60,128 nt of DNA from Streptomyces sp. CBMA291 (GTDB lineage: Bacteria; Actinomycetota; Actinomycetes; Streptomycetales; Streptomycetaceae), in contig NZ_MSJP01000025.1 of the NCBI RefSeq assembly GCF_014596525.1, positions 1 through 60,128 on the forward strand, written 5' to 3'. This document shows positions 43,284 to 51,395 of the stretch, piece after piece. Both the position numbers and the translations under genes were made by a program. The first letter of the stretch is position 1. Every line of letters begins with the position of its first letter. Below the pieces are notes generated by a model. It did no database searches. It was not told the DNA's origin and was given only the letters and a program-made list of their open reading frames with translations.

Positions 43284-43622
43284 CTAGTCGGCGATCAGCC
43301 GGTTCTGGCCGGCCGAGACGACCTGCCAGCCCACGGGGGGTACGGGAAAGGCGGCGGTGGTGCCCCGGGCGGTGGCGAGGGCCACCGGAGCGCCGTGCAC
43401 CAGGAGCAGGGTGCTCGTGCCCGCGGTGAGCGCCGTGACCTTGCCGCAGGGGGTGAGTCCCGTGCCCACGTTGGGGCAGGCGGGGACGGTGGCGGCCAGC
43501 AGATCGGCGACGAGCAGCACCGGCTGTCCGTCGACGGTCAGCGCCGACTGCGAGGGCACCACCACGAGCGGCGACCGGTGGGCGCACTGGAGGGTGGACG
43601 CGGCGGTCAGGACCTCGGGCAT
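43284..43622 (-). CDS. PAAR-like spike-tip protein
   Basis: This 112-residue protein begins MPEVLTAASTLQCAHRSPLVV and has LTVDGQPVLLVADLL, VPACPNVGTGLTPCGKVTAL and TSTLLLVHGAPVALATARG. These are the Cys/His-bearing repeats of PAAR-like (DUF4280-type) tips. Such proteins cap the VgrG-like spike and sharpen it for membrane puncture. Its ATG shares one base with the VgrG-like stop (TGATG), so the two are coupled. Confidence 0.8.
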   Translation of the reverse strand: MPEVLTAASTLQCAHRSPLVVVPSQSALTVDGQPVLLVADLLAATVPACPNVGTGLTPCGKVTALTAGTSTLLLVHGAPVALATARGTTAAFPVPPVGWQVVSAGQNRLIAD

Positions 43623-45307
43623 CAGGTCACCCGCACCGACGGGCCGTCGAGGGCCAGGTTCACGGTCCCGTTGCTGAGCATGATCTTCCTTCCGGAGGTG
43701 CTGACGGTGACCGCACCGGAGGCGTCCACCGTGATGGTGGTGCCGGTGTGGTGCTCGATGGTGAGGGAGTCGTCGTCCGGCGGGGTGGGCCGCGTCCCCA
43801 CCGGGGGCAGCTTCGGCGTGCCGACGACGACGCGCAGTCCGCGCGCCTGCATGATCCGGCCGCCCTTGGCGTCGGTCAGGTCGTTGACGCCGGGGCCCTC
43901 GGGCATGCCGTCCGTGCCGAGCCGGGTCGGCAGCGCGAGCCAGTGGTCGCCGGGCTGGGGCGCCGGGGCGGTCGCGCCGGGCGTGCGGGGCCACAGCCAG
44001 CCGACCACGGCGGCGTCGTTGACCAGGTTCCGGTTGTGCGCGAGCAGGGCCCGCATCTTCGGATAGACCGGAGTCATCAGACCGCACGGCCCGAACGCGA
44101 ACGGCGCCGCGACCGGCTTGTCCAGCAGGACGTCGTCGCCGATCGTCCCGGTCACGCTGGGCGCCGCCTGCGAAGGCGGCGGGGACTGGCCGTACTTCAG
44201 CGACACCTGATGGCCGCGCGGGCGGTACGAGGTGACCTCGCCGACGTCGACGGAGGGCCGCGCCCGGCGCTCCCGCTCCGACCGCTCCTCCATCCGGTCG
44301 ACGACCGTCTGGACCCCGCCGTCGACGACCTCGACGGTCTCGCCGGGCGCGGCGGCCACCACCCGCACCTCGCAGACGTAGCCGCGCCCGCTGAAGCGGT
44401 GCACCACCTGGTGGATCCGGAGCGGGCCCTTGGGCGCGTGGTCGACGCCCCCGATGGTCGCGGTCTGTCCCACCCGCAGGTCGGGATGGCCGAGCACGGT
44501 CAGGTTCACGGAGGTGAGCGGAGGGGGCCGTTCCTCGCTCGGTGCGACGGCGGCGGTGTCGTCGCCCTGGGCGTCGCCGTACGCGACCAGGTTGAGATCG
44601 GGGTGGAAGGGGACCGGGGCGGGGTCGTCGGTGCCCACGGCGGGACCGAGGTAGACCGTCCGGTCGCGGATGACGACCGGGGCGGGCACGGTGCCCGCGA
44701 GGTCGCGGAGCGCGGCGAGGGCCGTCGGATTGTTGACCGTGTAGTCGGTGAGGTCGGCCTTCAGCTCGGAGCCCTTCGCCAGGTGCAGTCCGGCGGCGCG
44801 GACGACCTTCCCGGCGAACTCCAGGGCGTCGCAGGAGTCCGCCCGGTGCTCGGCCGCCTTCATGGTCCGCAGGGCGAATCCGGCCGCGTCCTGTCCGACC
44901 AGACGCAGCCGGGTCAGTCCGTCCTCCGCGATCCACGAGGTGATCCGGGTGACCCGGCCCTCCATCACGGGCCGTTCCCCGCTGCCCGGCTCGTCGAAGT
45001 AGCCGAGCCGCACGGTCGCCTTGAGCGGGGTCGACGCGATCTTCCCCCGGAGCATGTCGACGGTGTCGCCGGGGACGTTCACCAGGACGAGGTCGAAGGT
45101 TCCGGCGACGGCGCCCTCGTTCATGGTGACGGTGAGGTCGGCGTCGAGGATCAGGGCCCCGCCGAACAGGTCGTTGGAGACCTTCAGGGGCAGCCCGCCG
45201 AGCCCGAGGAGGGAACCGGCGGCCTCGGCGACCGCGCCCGGGAGGGAGCCTTCCTTCTTCTTCTCGTCGACGTCCACGGTGAGGCTGTAGCGGATCGCGA
45301 AGCTCAT
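43622..45307 (-). CDS. VgrG/gpD-like tail hub-spike protein
   Basis: This 561-residue protein has an N-terminal hub region of the phage late-control gpD type (about residues 1-340), then a spike-like C-terminus (VTSYRPRGHQVSLKYG onward) with repeated short beta strands ending in a beta-helix-like pattern (LTIEHHTGTTITVDASGAVT, GRKIMLSNGTV). It is followed directly by the PAAR-like tip. In contractile systems it forms the trimeric spike at the end of the tube. The start overlaps the plug-like gene stop by four bases. Confidence 0.83.
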   Translation of the reverse strand: MSFAIRYSLTVDVDEKKKEGSLPGAVAEAAGSLLGLGGLPLKVSNDLFGGALILDADLTVTMNEGAVAGTFDLVLVNVPGDTVDMLRGKIASTPLKATVRLGYFDEPGSGERPVMEGRVTRITSWIAEDGLTRLRLVGQDAAGFALRTMKAAEHRADSCDALEFAGKVVRAAGLHLAKGSELKADLTDYTVNNPTALAALRDLAGTVPAPVVIRDRTVYLGPAVGTDDPAPVPFHPDLNLVAYGDAQGDDTAAVAPSEERPPPLTSVNLTVLGHPDLRVGQTATIGGVDHAPKGPLRIHQVVHRFSGRGYVCEVRVVAAAPGETVEVVDGGVQTVVDRMEERSERERRARPSVDVGEVTSYRPRGHQVSLKYGQSPPPSQAAPSVTGTIGDDVLLDKPVAAPFAFGPCGLMTPVYPKMRALLAHNRNLVNDAAVVGWLWPRTPGATAPAPQPGDHWLALPTRLGTDGMPEGPGVNDLTDAKGGRIMQARGLRVVVGTPKLPPVGTRPTPPDDDSLTIEHHTGTTITVDASGAVTVSTSGRKIMLSNGTVNLALDGPSVRVT

Positions 45308-45654
45308 GCGGCGAGCACCTCCGCGCGGACCCGGGAGCCGTGGGAGCCCGCGCCGTTGAGGTTCCGTACCGCGACGACGGCCTCGCGGAACACCAGGCTG
45401 AGGCCGCCCGCCGGGCAGGGCAGCCCCCGGACGGCCTTGCGCCGCAACAGCGGGACGAGCCCGCCGGGCTCCTCGCGCCCCACGGCCACCACGAGGAACG
45501 GCCCGTCGGCGAGCAGATCGAGCAGCGCGCCGTCGAGCAGGATCTCCTCGGCGGCGTTGACGTACAGCTCGATCCGGTAGACGTGGTCGCCGAAGCGGAG
45601 CCGGAAGCTCTGCGGAAAGCCCTCGTCGGGATCGACGGGCAGGCTCGACGGCAT
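45304..45654 (-). CDS. Small baseplate plug-like protein
   Basis: This 116-residue protein (ATG 45654) has FRLRFGDHVYRIELYVN, LADGPFLVVAVGREEPGG and RRKAVRGLPCPAGGLSLVF. It resembles, in size, position before the hub gene and strand pattern, the baseplate plug proteins of simple contractile phages. That is inference from synteny; no motif proves it. Confidence 0.5.
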   Translation of the reverse strand: MPSSLPVDPDEGFPQSFRLRFGDHVYRIELYVNAAEEILLDGALLDLLADGPFLVVAVGREEPGGLVPLLRRKAVRGLPCPAGGLSLVFREAVVAVRNLNGAGSHGSRVRAEVLAA

Positions 45655-45782
45655 CACTGCCTCCTCACGGGGACGGGGATACGGGACGGGGATACGGGAG
45701 TGGCGATCCGAGGGGTGCGGGGTGGGCGCGGGGACGGTGTACGGGCGGGAGCCCCGGTGTGGGCGGGGCGGAGGCGCGGGGG

Positions 45783-46274
45783 TCATGGGCCCGGGGTGCG
45801 CGGTACCGGGCCCGGGGCGGGCACGCTGGGCACCCCCGCGCTGCCCGCGCTCATCACCAGGTCGGCGACCTCCCCGATCAGCGCCGTCAGGCTGGAGCGC
45901 GGCACGTACTGGAGCGTCAGCGACAGGTCGAAGGCGTCCCGCTTCTGGACGCTCTGGGTGAACCGCAGGTCGGTGATCTGCATGTCCGGGCTGAGCGTCA
46001 GTCCGCACACCACGGGGATCCCGGTGACCGCGAGCGCGGGGGCGGCCGCCGCCATGAGGGCGCGGGAGGCCAGCGCCATGACCTCAAGGGCCTTGCGGAC
46101 GGCGTGCCGCTCGGGTCCCAGGAGCATGGCCTCGATCGCGATGGTCTTGGTGGTGGGCTGGGTGGCCTGCGAGAAGCGGCTGCCCAGGACCCGCTCGACC
46201 CGGTAGCCCTCGGTCATGGTGACGCTCTGCACGTACAGCAGCGGGACCGTGCCGACGAGCACCTTCTCCGACAT
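45783..46274 (-). CDS. Tail hub/tube-adaptor-like protein
   Basis: This 163-residue protein starts MSEKVLVGTVPLLYVQSVTMTEGYRVERV and has a beta-rich first half, a helical insert (RHAVRKALEVMALASRALMAAAA) and a second beta region (MQITDLRFTQSVQKRDAFDLSLTL), followed by a Pro-rich tail. Position between the tube/tape-measure remnant and plug suggests a tube-to-hub adaptor. A spacer of 128 bases with short GACGGGGATACGGG repeats separates it from the next gene. Confidence 0.5.
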   Translation of the reverse strand: MSEKVLVGTVPLLYVQSVTMTEGYRVERVLGSRFSQATQPTTKTIAIEAMLLGPERHAVRKALEVMALASRALMAAAAPALAVTGIPVVCGLTLSPDMQITDLRFTQSVQKRDAFDLSLTLQYVPRSSLTALIGEVADLVMSAGSAGVPSVPAPGPVPRTPGP

Positions 46275-46276
46275 GG

Positions 46277-46555
46277 CTATCCCCGGCTGCCGAGTTCGCG
46301 GTCGAGTTCGGCGAAGACGTGTTCGGCGACCCTGCGGACGTGATGGTCCTGGAGCGCGCCGACCACCTCCACCTCCACCGGGAAGTGGTAGTGGACCACG
46401 GTCCCGGGCCCGTCCCCGCGGGAGACCAGCGCCTCGCTGCCCGCCGCGGGCACGATGTACTCGCCCTCGTGGACCAGCGCGATCCCGCTCCGGTCGACCC
46501 GTCCGCCGCCGGTGAAGGCGTCGACGGCGGCGAACTCCTCCTCGTCGCCGGTCAC
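46277..46555 (-). CDS. 92-residue tape-measure-end-like protein
   Basis: This acidic 92-residue protein contains FTGGGRVDRSGIALVHEGEYIVPA (about residues 14-37), which is like the Gly-rich ALVxEGEYIVP element near the C-terminus of phage tape measure proteins, followed by a VEVVGALQDHHVRRVAEHVFAEL helix. It occupies the tape-measure slot between tube and hub genes but is far too short to span a tube. It may be a reduced tape measure, a chaperone or a tube initiator. Confidence 0.55.
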   Translation of the reverse strand: MTGDEEEFAAVDAFTGGGRVDRSGIALVHEGEYIVPAAGSEALVSRGDGPGTVVHYHFPVEVEVVGALQDHHVRRVAEHVFAELDRELGSRG

Positions 46556-46556
46556 G

Positions 46557-46949
46557 TCAGTCCTCCACGCCCACGTTGAGCGCCATGCAGGTGAAGTTGG
46601 CCTGGGGCACGCCGTCGACGGTCACCGTGCTGGGCTGCGCCGCGCTGACCACGCAGCGGCTGAACTTCAGGGCGGAGAACGCCCAGTCGGTGCCCTTCTT
46701 CTCGGCCACCGCGATGGAGAACTCGGTGCCGTTGACGGCTAGTTCGGTGAGATCGGCGACGGCGGACGCCACCGCCGGGATGGTCAGGGTGAAGGTGAAG
46801 GTGAAGGGCTGGCGCACATAGCCGACGCCGTCGGCCTCCAGACTGTGGATCACGGTGTGCGGGACGTTGAACGACGGGGAGAAGTTGGTGATCGGAGTGA
46901 TCGTGCGGGCGCCGAGCTTCACTTCCAGCCGGGTGTTCCAGTCGGTCAT
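46557..46949 (-). CDS. Tail tube protein
   Basis: This 130-residue, beta-rich protein follows the sheath gene by 11 bases and starts MTDWNTRLEVKLGARTITPITNFSPSFNVPH. Size, strand pattern (VRQPFTFTFTLTIPAV, TEFSIAVAEKKGTDW) and position right after the sheath match the Hcp-like tube proteins that stack into the inner tube. Only one tube gene is present; canonical extracellular injection systems usually have two. Confidence 0.72.
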   Translation of the reverse strand: MTDWNTRLEVKLGARTITPITNFSPSFNVPHTVIHSLEADGVGYVRQPFTFTFTLTIPAVASAVADLTELAVNGTEFSIAVAEKKGTDWAFSALKFSRCVVSAAQPSTVTVDGVPQANFTCMALNVGVED

Positions 46950-46960
46950 GACGGTTCTTC

Positions 46961-48094
46961 CTACTCGAACTTCAGCGTGATGTTGAGCCGGTGCAGGGCC
47001 CCGGCGTAGTCGACGGTCACCATGGCCTCGACGGCCCGCTCGTCCTGGGCGCGGTTGACGAGCTTGCGCTCCGCGTCGGTGGGCTGCGGCTTGTCGAGCA
47101 GCACCAGGATCGGCAGGAGGATCTCGTACCCCTCGATCACCCCGCGCTGCCGCAGCGGTTCGAGGACCGCCTCCATCTCGGCCCGCAGCGCGCGCAGCCC
47201 GGAGCGGCTGATCCGCAGCTCGCCGATGGTGGCGATCAGCGAGGCCTTGAGGCGGAACGTGATGTCGTCGATGGTGCGGACGATGTCGATGTACTTCTTG
47301 TCGCCGGGCGCGCCGGTGTAACCCTCGCCGAGGTGGATGCTCTCGCCGGGGATGAGCGAGGGCTGCACCAGCCAGTTGACGCCCTTGCCCGCGGGGCCGC
47401 CCGAGTTCTCCGCCTCGGAGCCGTTGAGCTGGATCAGCTGCTGCGGGGTGAACGGGTCGGAGGAGACCTTGACGGGCTTGAGGAGCATCGAGACGTGCGG
47501 CTCGTATCCGGCGATGGTGCCCGCCACGGCCGCCGCCACGTCCTCGGAGCTGTTGTGTGCCACGTAGACCATGCGGGAGGTGGCCAGGGAGCCGGTGACC
47601 ACGGCCGGATCGGAGGCGCCCTTGGCGAGCATGGCGATGCCCATGCGTTCGAGCCCGTCACTGAAGGGGCCCGTGACGTGCTCGGCGAGCTTCGCGATGG
47701 CGTCGGTGGGGGTGCCCCCGGCGGCGGCGAGCGGGGTGCCCGCGATGGCGACGAGCTGCACGTCGAGCGAGCCCACCACGTTCAGCGTGGCGGCGTAGTC
47801 GGCCTGGGCGGCGACCCGTACGCCCCAGACCTGGCTGGGGCCCGGCTCCTGTGTCAGGGCGAGGGCGATGGAGTCGCCGAGGACCCCCGGCGCCTGCGCC
47901 CGCGCGTCGGCTGTGCTGGTGAACAGCCGGGGCTCGTTGGGCTGGAGGAACGAGCTGCCCGCGGGCGGGTCGGCCGGTTCGGTGACGGCGCCGACGATCG
48001 CGACGTTGCCGTAGGCGCGGACGGCCGGGGCGAACAGCCGGCCCTCGGTCTTGACGCGGATGTAACGGACGGGGCTGGGGGGAGGGGTGGCCAT
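46961..48094 (-). CDS. Contractile tail sheath protein
   Basis: This 377-residue protein has the sheath N-terminal handshake region (VRYIRVKTEGRLFAPAVRAYGNVAIVGAV), a central domain, and the conserved C-terminal sheath domain (KKYIDIVRTIDDITFRLKASLIATIGELRIS and AMVTVDYAGALHRLNITLKFE). It surrounds the tube and contracts to drive it. Only one sheath gene is present. A GGAAG ribosome binding site is eight bases before the ATG. Confidence 0.9.
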   Translation of the reverse strand: MATPPPSPVRYIRVKTEGRLFAPAVRAYGNVAIVGAVTEPADPPAGSSFLQPNEPRLFTSTADARAQAPGVLGDSIALALTQEPGPSQVWGVRVAAQADYAATLNVVGSLDVQLVAIAGTPLAAAGGTPTDAIAKLAEHVTGPFSDGLERMGIAMLAKGASDPAVVTGSLATSRMVYVAHNSSEDVAAAVAGTIAGYEPHVSMLLKPVKVSSDPFTPQQLIQLNGSEAENSGGPAGKGVNWLVQPSLIPGESIHLGEGYTGAPGDKKYIDIVRTIDDITFRLKASLIATIGELRISRSGLRALRAEMEAVLEPLRQRGVIEGYEILLPILVLLDKPQPTDAERKLVNRAQDERAVEAMVTVDYAGALHRLNITLKFE

Positions 48095-48223
48095 GAAGCG
48101 TGCTTCCTTCGGGGGCGGGCGTCGGGCCGGCAGGTGGTCGGGCCGGCAGGCGTCGGGTGTCGGGTCTCAGGAGTCCGGTGTCCGGATGTCGGGCGTCGGG
48201 TCTCGGGCGTCCGGTGTGGGGCT

Positions 48224-49018
48224 TCAGGTGAGGAAGAGCGGGGCGATGCCCGCGCCCGTGAGCAGGGCGTCGATCTGTGCCTGGGTCGGGGCGGGCGGAG
48301 GCGGCGGCGCGGAGGCGGGGAACGCGCAGACCGGGGCGTGCGCGGCGGTACGGACCCCGAGACCGCCCGGCGGCAGGGGGCTGTCACGGGCCGCCGCGCC
48401 GACGCTCCGGGCGGCGCGCAGGGCCGCGCCGACGTCGGTGCGGTCCCCGAGGAGGACGGCGGCGGCGAGCCGGGCGGTCCGCAGGTTCGCGGGGTCGCCC
48501 GGGTCGAAGACGGGAGGGTGCCGCATCCGCACCTCGGCGCGCAGGTACTCCCCGGCTTCCTTGAGGTCCTCGACGGTGACCAGACCGTGGCTCGCCATGA
48601 AGGCGGGCAGGTCGAGGGTGGTGAATCGGGACTGGAACTCGGCCAGCGTCCCGTAGTCGTCCACCGCCCGCACGACCAGCGAGTCGAGCCCGGCCGCGTC
48701 GGTCTCGACGACCAGATCGACCTCGACGTCGGCCAGTACGTCGATCCACAGGGGCGTGGCCGTCTCGCCCTCCCAGCCGAAGTCGGCCCGGGTGATCGAG
48801 GGGACCACCTGGCTCCAGTAGCCGGTGCGGCGGCCCAGCGGGTGGACGGGCCGGGCCAGCTCGATGCCGGTGACCCGCAGCGCCTTCACCTCGTGGACCG
48901 TCTCGTGCTCCAGGTCGTGCGTCCGCTCGACGAGGAGGAGGGCACGGGGAGCGAGCAGGGCGGCGAGCGCCGAGGGGTCGGAGAGCTGGATCAGGGCCAG
49001 GTCCTGGACCGCGCCCAT
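48224..49018 (-). CDS. Unknown first gene of the tail-like operon
   Basis: This 264-residue protein (ATG 49018, strong GAGGAGA site) has no family I recognise. The first ~130 residues are alpha/beta (VQDLALIQLSDPSALAALL, then WIDVLADVEVDLVVE), a middle part has AFMASHGLVTVEDLKEAGEYLRAEV, and the C-terminus is Pro-rich (SAPPPPPAPTQAQI). It leads the operon and lies 129 bases upstream of the sheath gene, a place where tail-completion, sheath-terminator or assembly proteins are often found. The alternative is a regulator of particle assembly. Confidence 0.55.
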   Translation of the reverse strand: MGAVQDLALIQLSDPSALAALLAPRALLLVERTHDLEHETVHEVKALRVTGIELARPVHPLGRRTGYWSQVVPSITRADFGWEGETATPLWIDVLADVEVDLVVETDAAGLDSLVVRAVDDYGTLAEFQSRFTTLDLPAFMASHGLVTVEDLKEAGEYLRAEVRMRHPPVFDPGDPANLRTARLAAAVLLGDRTDVGAALRAARSVGAAARDSPLPPGGLGVRTAAHAPVCAFPASAPPPPPAPTQAQIDALLTGAGIAPLFLT

Positions 49019-49451
49019 GGTGTCTCCTCTCGGCGCTCCGGGGTGGCCCTCCCAGGGACTCATATCGGAATGAACCATGACAAGACTTCTTGCGCCGTGC
49101 GGGCCGAGCACACACGCCTATCGAGTGATGGCACCCGCGACGCGTTTCGGCGGGCGAGGAACCCGCGTGCTGGTGCTGGTGCTGGTGCTGGTGCTGGTGC
49201 CGGGGCCTGGGCCTGGGCTGTGGTGATCCGTGTGCACGAGCCGTGCCGATCCCCGTACGCGAGCCGTGCCGATCCCCGCGGACGAGCCGCGGCGATTCAC
49301 GTCCGTCCGTACGACATTCAGATGGGCGTACGAGGAGAGATGGTCCGCGTATTCACCGATTCAGGTGATAGCGACCGAGGCGAAACGTCCCTCCCGTCGG
49401 AAGGGCGGCCAGGCTCGGAGCGACACATGGAGCCGCCCTGTGGAGCATCCG
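49019..49451. promoter_or_regulatory. Divergent intergenic region with two tandem repeats
   Basis: This region separates the tail-like operon (leftwards) and the STAS gene (rightwards). It holds (GTGCTG)5 at 49167-49200 and three 23-base units of CGAGCCGTGCCGATCCCCG type at 49237-49259, 49260-49282 and a diverged copy 49283-49305. The tail operon promoter must lie here, probably in the relatively AT-rich part at about 49060-49100, but no clear -35/-10 pair stands out. Confidence 0.5.
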
Positions 49452-49922
49452 ATGCAGTTGATTCCCCGTCATGACCCTTACCTTGTCGTCCGCTCGACCG
49501 GAGGCACCACGATCGCAGCCCTGAGGGGCGAACTCGACCTCGTCCTGGTACGACACCTGCGCCCCGAACTGGACGCCCTCGTCCGGGAGTCGGAGGAGCT
49601 GACACTGGACATCCGGGGCCTCGCCTTCTGTGATGCCACCGGACTCGGCCTCCTGGCGCACTGCGCCGGGGGCGTGCGCCGACGCGGTGCGCGCTGGCGG
49701 CTCGTCTGCGACCAGCCGTCGATCCTGCGCCTGATCCGCCTCGCCGCCCTGGGCGAGCTGCTGTGCCCGCAGCCGGCACTGCCGAGGGAGTGGTCGAACG
49801 CGCTGGGGGAGGCGTGGCCCGAGCCCCCGTCCGGCGGGCTCGCCGCCGGAGTGGTACCCGTGCGCCGGGTGCCCGCCGAGCCCCGGCCGACCGGGTCCGG
49901 GGGCGTGAGACCGCTCCGGTAG
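49452..49922 (+). CDS. STAS-domain anti-sigma factor antagonist
   Basis: This 156-residue protein has a STAS domain in its first ~105 residues: YLVVRSTGGTTIAALRGELDLVLVRHLRPEL, then LTLDIRGLAFCDATGLGLLAHC. In SpoIIAA-type antagonists the phosphorylated residue is Ser in DSSGL; here the motif is DATGL, so Thr may take its place. Such proteins release a sigma factor from its anti-sigma kinase. The C-terminal 50 residues are Pro/Gly-rich. The ATG at 49452 is chosen because GGAG lies six bases upstream. Confidence 0.85.
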   Translation: MQLIPRHDPYLVVRSTGGTTIAALRGELDLVLVRHLRPELDALVRESEELTLDIRGLAFCDATGLGLLAHCAGGVRRRGARWRLVCDQPSILRLIRLAALGELLCPQPALPREWSNALGEAWPEPPSGGLAAGVVPVRRVPAEPRPTGSGGVRPLR

Positions 49923-49946
49923 GAGGGCGGACCTCTTCCGGCGGAC

Positions 49947-49972
49947 GGCCCTCGCGCACCCCGCGAAGGGCC
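49947..49972. terminator. Hairpin terminator after the STAS gene
   Basis: GGCCCTCGCG (49947-49956) pairs with CGCG-A-AGGGCC (49962-49972) with one bulged A, starting 25 bases after the STAS stop. Confidence 0.6.
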
Positions 49973-50036
49973 GACCCGCCGGTCGGAGCCGCCGTTCCGA
50001 GCCGCCGTCCCGGGCCGTCGCGGTACCGTCGGCCGC

Positions 50037-50552
50037 ATGTCTGAAGTCCGGCTGACCACGCCCTCCTTCCTGGTGCTCGGCATCATCGACAAGCTGGGCG
50101 AGGCCAGCCCGTACGACGTGAAGGTCGAGGCGGCGCGGACCGCGACGCCGTTCCGGGTGATGCCGCACGCACAGGTCTACGCGCAGTGCGACCGCCTCCT
50201 GGAAGCGGGACTGCTCTCGGAGGTACGCCAGTGCGGCGGCCGCAACCGGCGGCTGATGCGCTTGACGGAGCAAGGCGGGGACGTCCTGCGGGGCTGGCTC
50301 GCCGACCCCGCCTTCGTCCCGGTCGAGGCGCGCGAGGGAGGCATCCTCAAGCTCTGGTTCGGCGCGAGCCCGCACATCCACGCCCCGGTCCAGATCGAGG
50401 AGCACCGGCGGACCCTCGGCGCGTACGAGGCGCTGGCCGGGGAGACCGGCACCCGGCTGAGCCGGGGACAGCGCGAGGCGCTGGAGTTCGGCATCCGGTA
50501 CGAACGGATGATGGTCGACTTCTGGCGGTGGACCGAGGAGCGGGAGCCTTGA
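50037..50552 (+). CDS. PadR-family transcriptional regulator
   Basis: This 171-residue protein has the PadR winged helix (SFLVLGIIDKLGEASPYDVKVE, QVYAQCDRLLEAGLLSEVRQ..., LMRLTEQGGDVLRGWLAD) and a C-terminal helical dimerisation part (EEHRRTLGAYEALAG, GQREALEFGIRYERMMVDFW). PadR proteins respond to phenolic acids or drugs. Its target may be the downstream isochorismatase-family gene 106 bases away on the same strand. Confidence 0.9.
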   Translation: MSEVRLTTPSFLVLGIIDKLGEASPYDVKVEAARTATPFRVMPHAQVYAQCDRLLEAGLLSEVRQCGGRNRRLMRLTEQGGDVLRGWLADPAFVPVEAREGGILKLWFGASPHIHAPVQIEEHRRTLGAYEALAGETGTRLSRGQREALEFGIRYERMMVDFWRWTEEREP

Positions 50553-50658
50553 CGGCGACGGGATCTCCGGCCGCCCCGAGTGCGGGTTCCCCCGGCGCTC
50601 CGGGTCCGCCCCGTGAAATCCCGTGGCACCAGGGGCCCTTGAGGCCGATGATGAGAAG

Positions 50659-51273
50659 ATGACCAGCTCCCCGCCCCCGTCGCCGTCCGTCCCCGTCGTC
50701 CCTTTCCCGGGCCCGGTGGACGCCCTGATCGTCGTGGACGTCCAATCCGCCTTCGTCACGGGGCCCGGCGCCGTACCGGACGCCGACCGCCTGGAGAAGC
50801 GCACGGCGGACCTGATCGAACGGGCCCGCGAGGCAGGGGCGTTCATCGTCCATCTACAGAACGACGGGGCGCCCGGCGCGCCGGACGAGCCCCACACGCC
50901 GGGCTGGGAACTCCACCACCCGGTCCGGCCGGGCCCCGGCGAGACGGTGATCCGCAAACCGCGGGACGACGGCTTCGCGCGGACCGACCTCGGCACGGTG
51001 CTCTCCGACGCCGGAGTGCGGTCGCTCGCCGTCTGCGGGGTGATGTCGGAGATGTGCGTCCAGGCGACGGCCCGCACGGCCCTCGCGCGCGGCTACCGGG
51101 TCGTGCTCCCGCACGACGCCCACGCCACCCAGGACGCCCCGGCGGCCCCGGGCATCAGCGAGGCCATCCCGGCGGCCGTCGTCTCCCGGGTCGCCGCGTA
51201 CGCCCTGGGAAGCGACGCGGAGACCACGACCGCCACGGCCGACGTCACGTTCACGGCGCCGGTCGCGGGCTGA
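50659..51273 (+). CDS. Isochorismatase-family cysteine hydrolase
   Basis: This 204-residue protein has the catalytic triad of the isochorismatase-like superfamily: Asp27 in LIVVDVQSAF, Lys in VIRKPRDDGF, and Cys in GVMSEMCVQATARTAL. Members hydrolyse isochorismate, nicotinamide or other amides; the substrate cannot be told by eye. Its TGA stop codon is the first three bases of a 21-base direct repeat that continues into the spacer. Confidence 0.88.
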   Translation: MTSSPPPSPSVPVVPFPGPVDALIVVDVQSAFVTGPGAVPDADRLEKRTADLIERAREAGAFIVHLQNDGAPGAPDEPHTPGWELHHPVRPGPGETVIRKPRDDGFARTDLGTVLSDAGVRSLAVCGVMSEMCVQATARTALARGYRVVLPHDAHATQDAPAAPGISEAIPAAVVSRVAAYALGSDAETTTATADVTFTAPVAG

Positions 51274-51317
51274 GGGGGCGGGCCGAGGCGATGAGGTGAG
51301 GGGGCGGGCCGAGGCGA
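51271..51317. repeat. 21-bp direct repeat at the isochorismatase-type gene stop
   Basis: TGAGGGGGCGGGCCGAGGCGA occurs at 51271-51291 and 51297-51317, with a shorter third copy (TGAGGGGCGGGCC) starting at 51324. The first copy begins with the stop codon of the upstream gene. Confidence 0.85.
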
Positions 51318-51395
51318 CGGGCTGTGAGGGGCGGGCCCGGCCGCCCCCGCTCTCCCCGTCCGGCCGGGTGCCCGTCGGCAGCCCGAAGGCGCCCG

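Noticed and set aside
31672..49018. An intact prophage
   Set aside because: No integrase, terminase, portal, capsid, lysis or repressor genes and no attachment-site repeats were seen; only tail and baseplate genes plus cargo-like genes.
49340..49474. A 44-codon open frame overlapping the STAS start by 23 bases, with GAGGAGAG before its ATG
   Set aside because: The ribosome site is too close to the ATG and the sequence is not conserved-looking; the STAS start has its own GGAG. It could still be a coupling leader, but evidence is thin.
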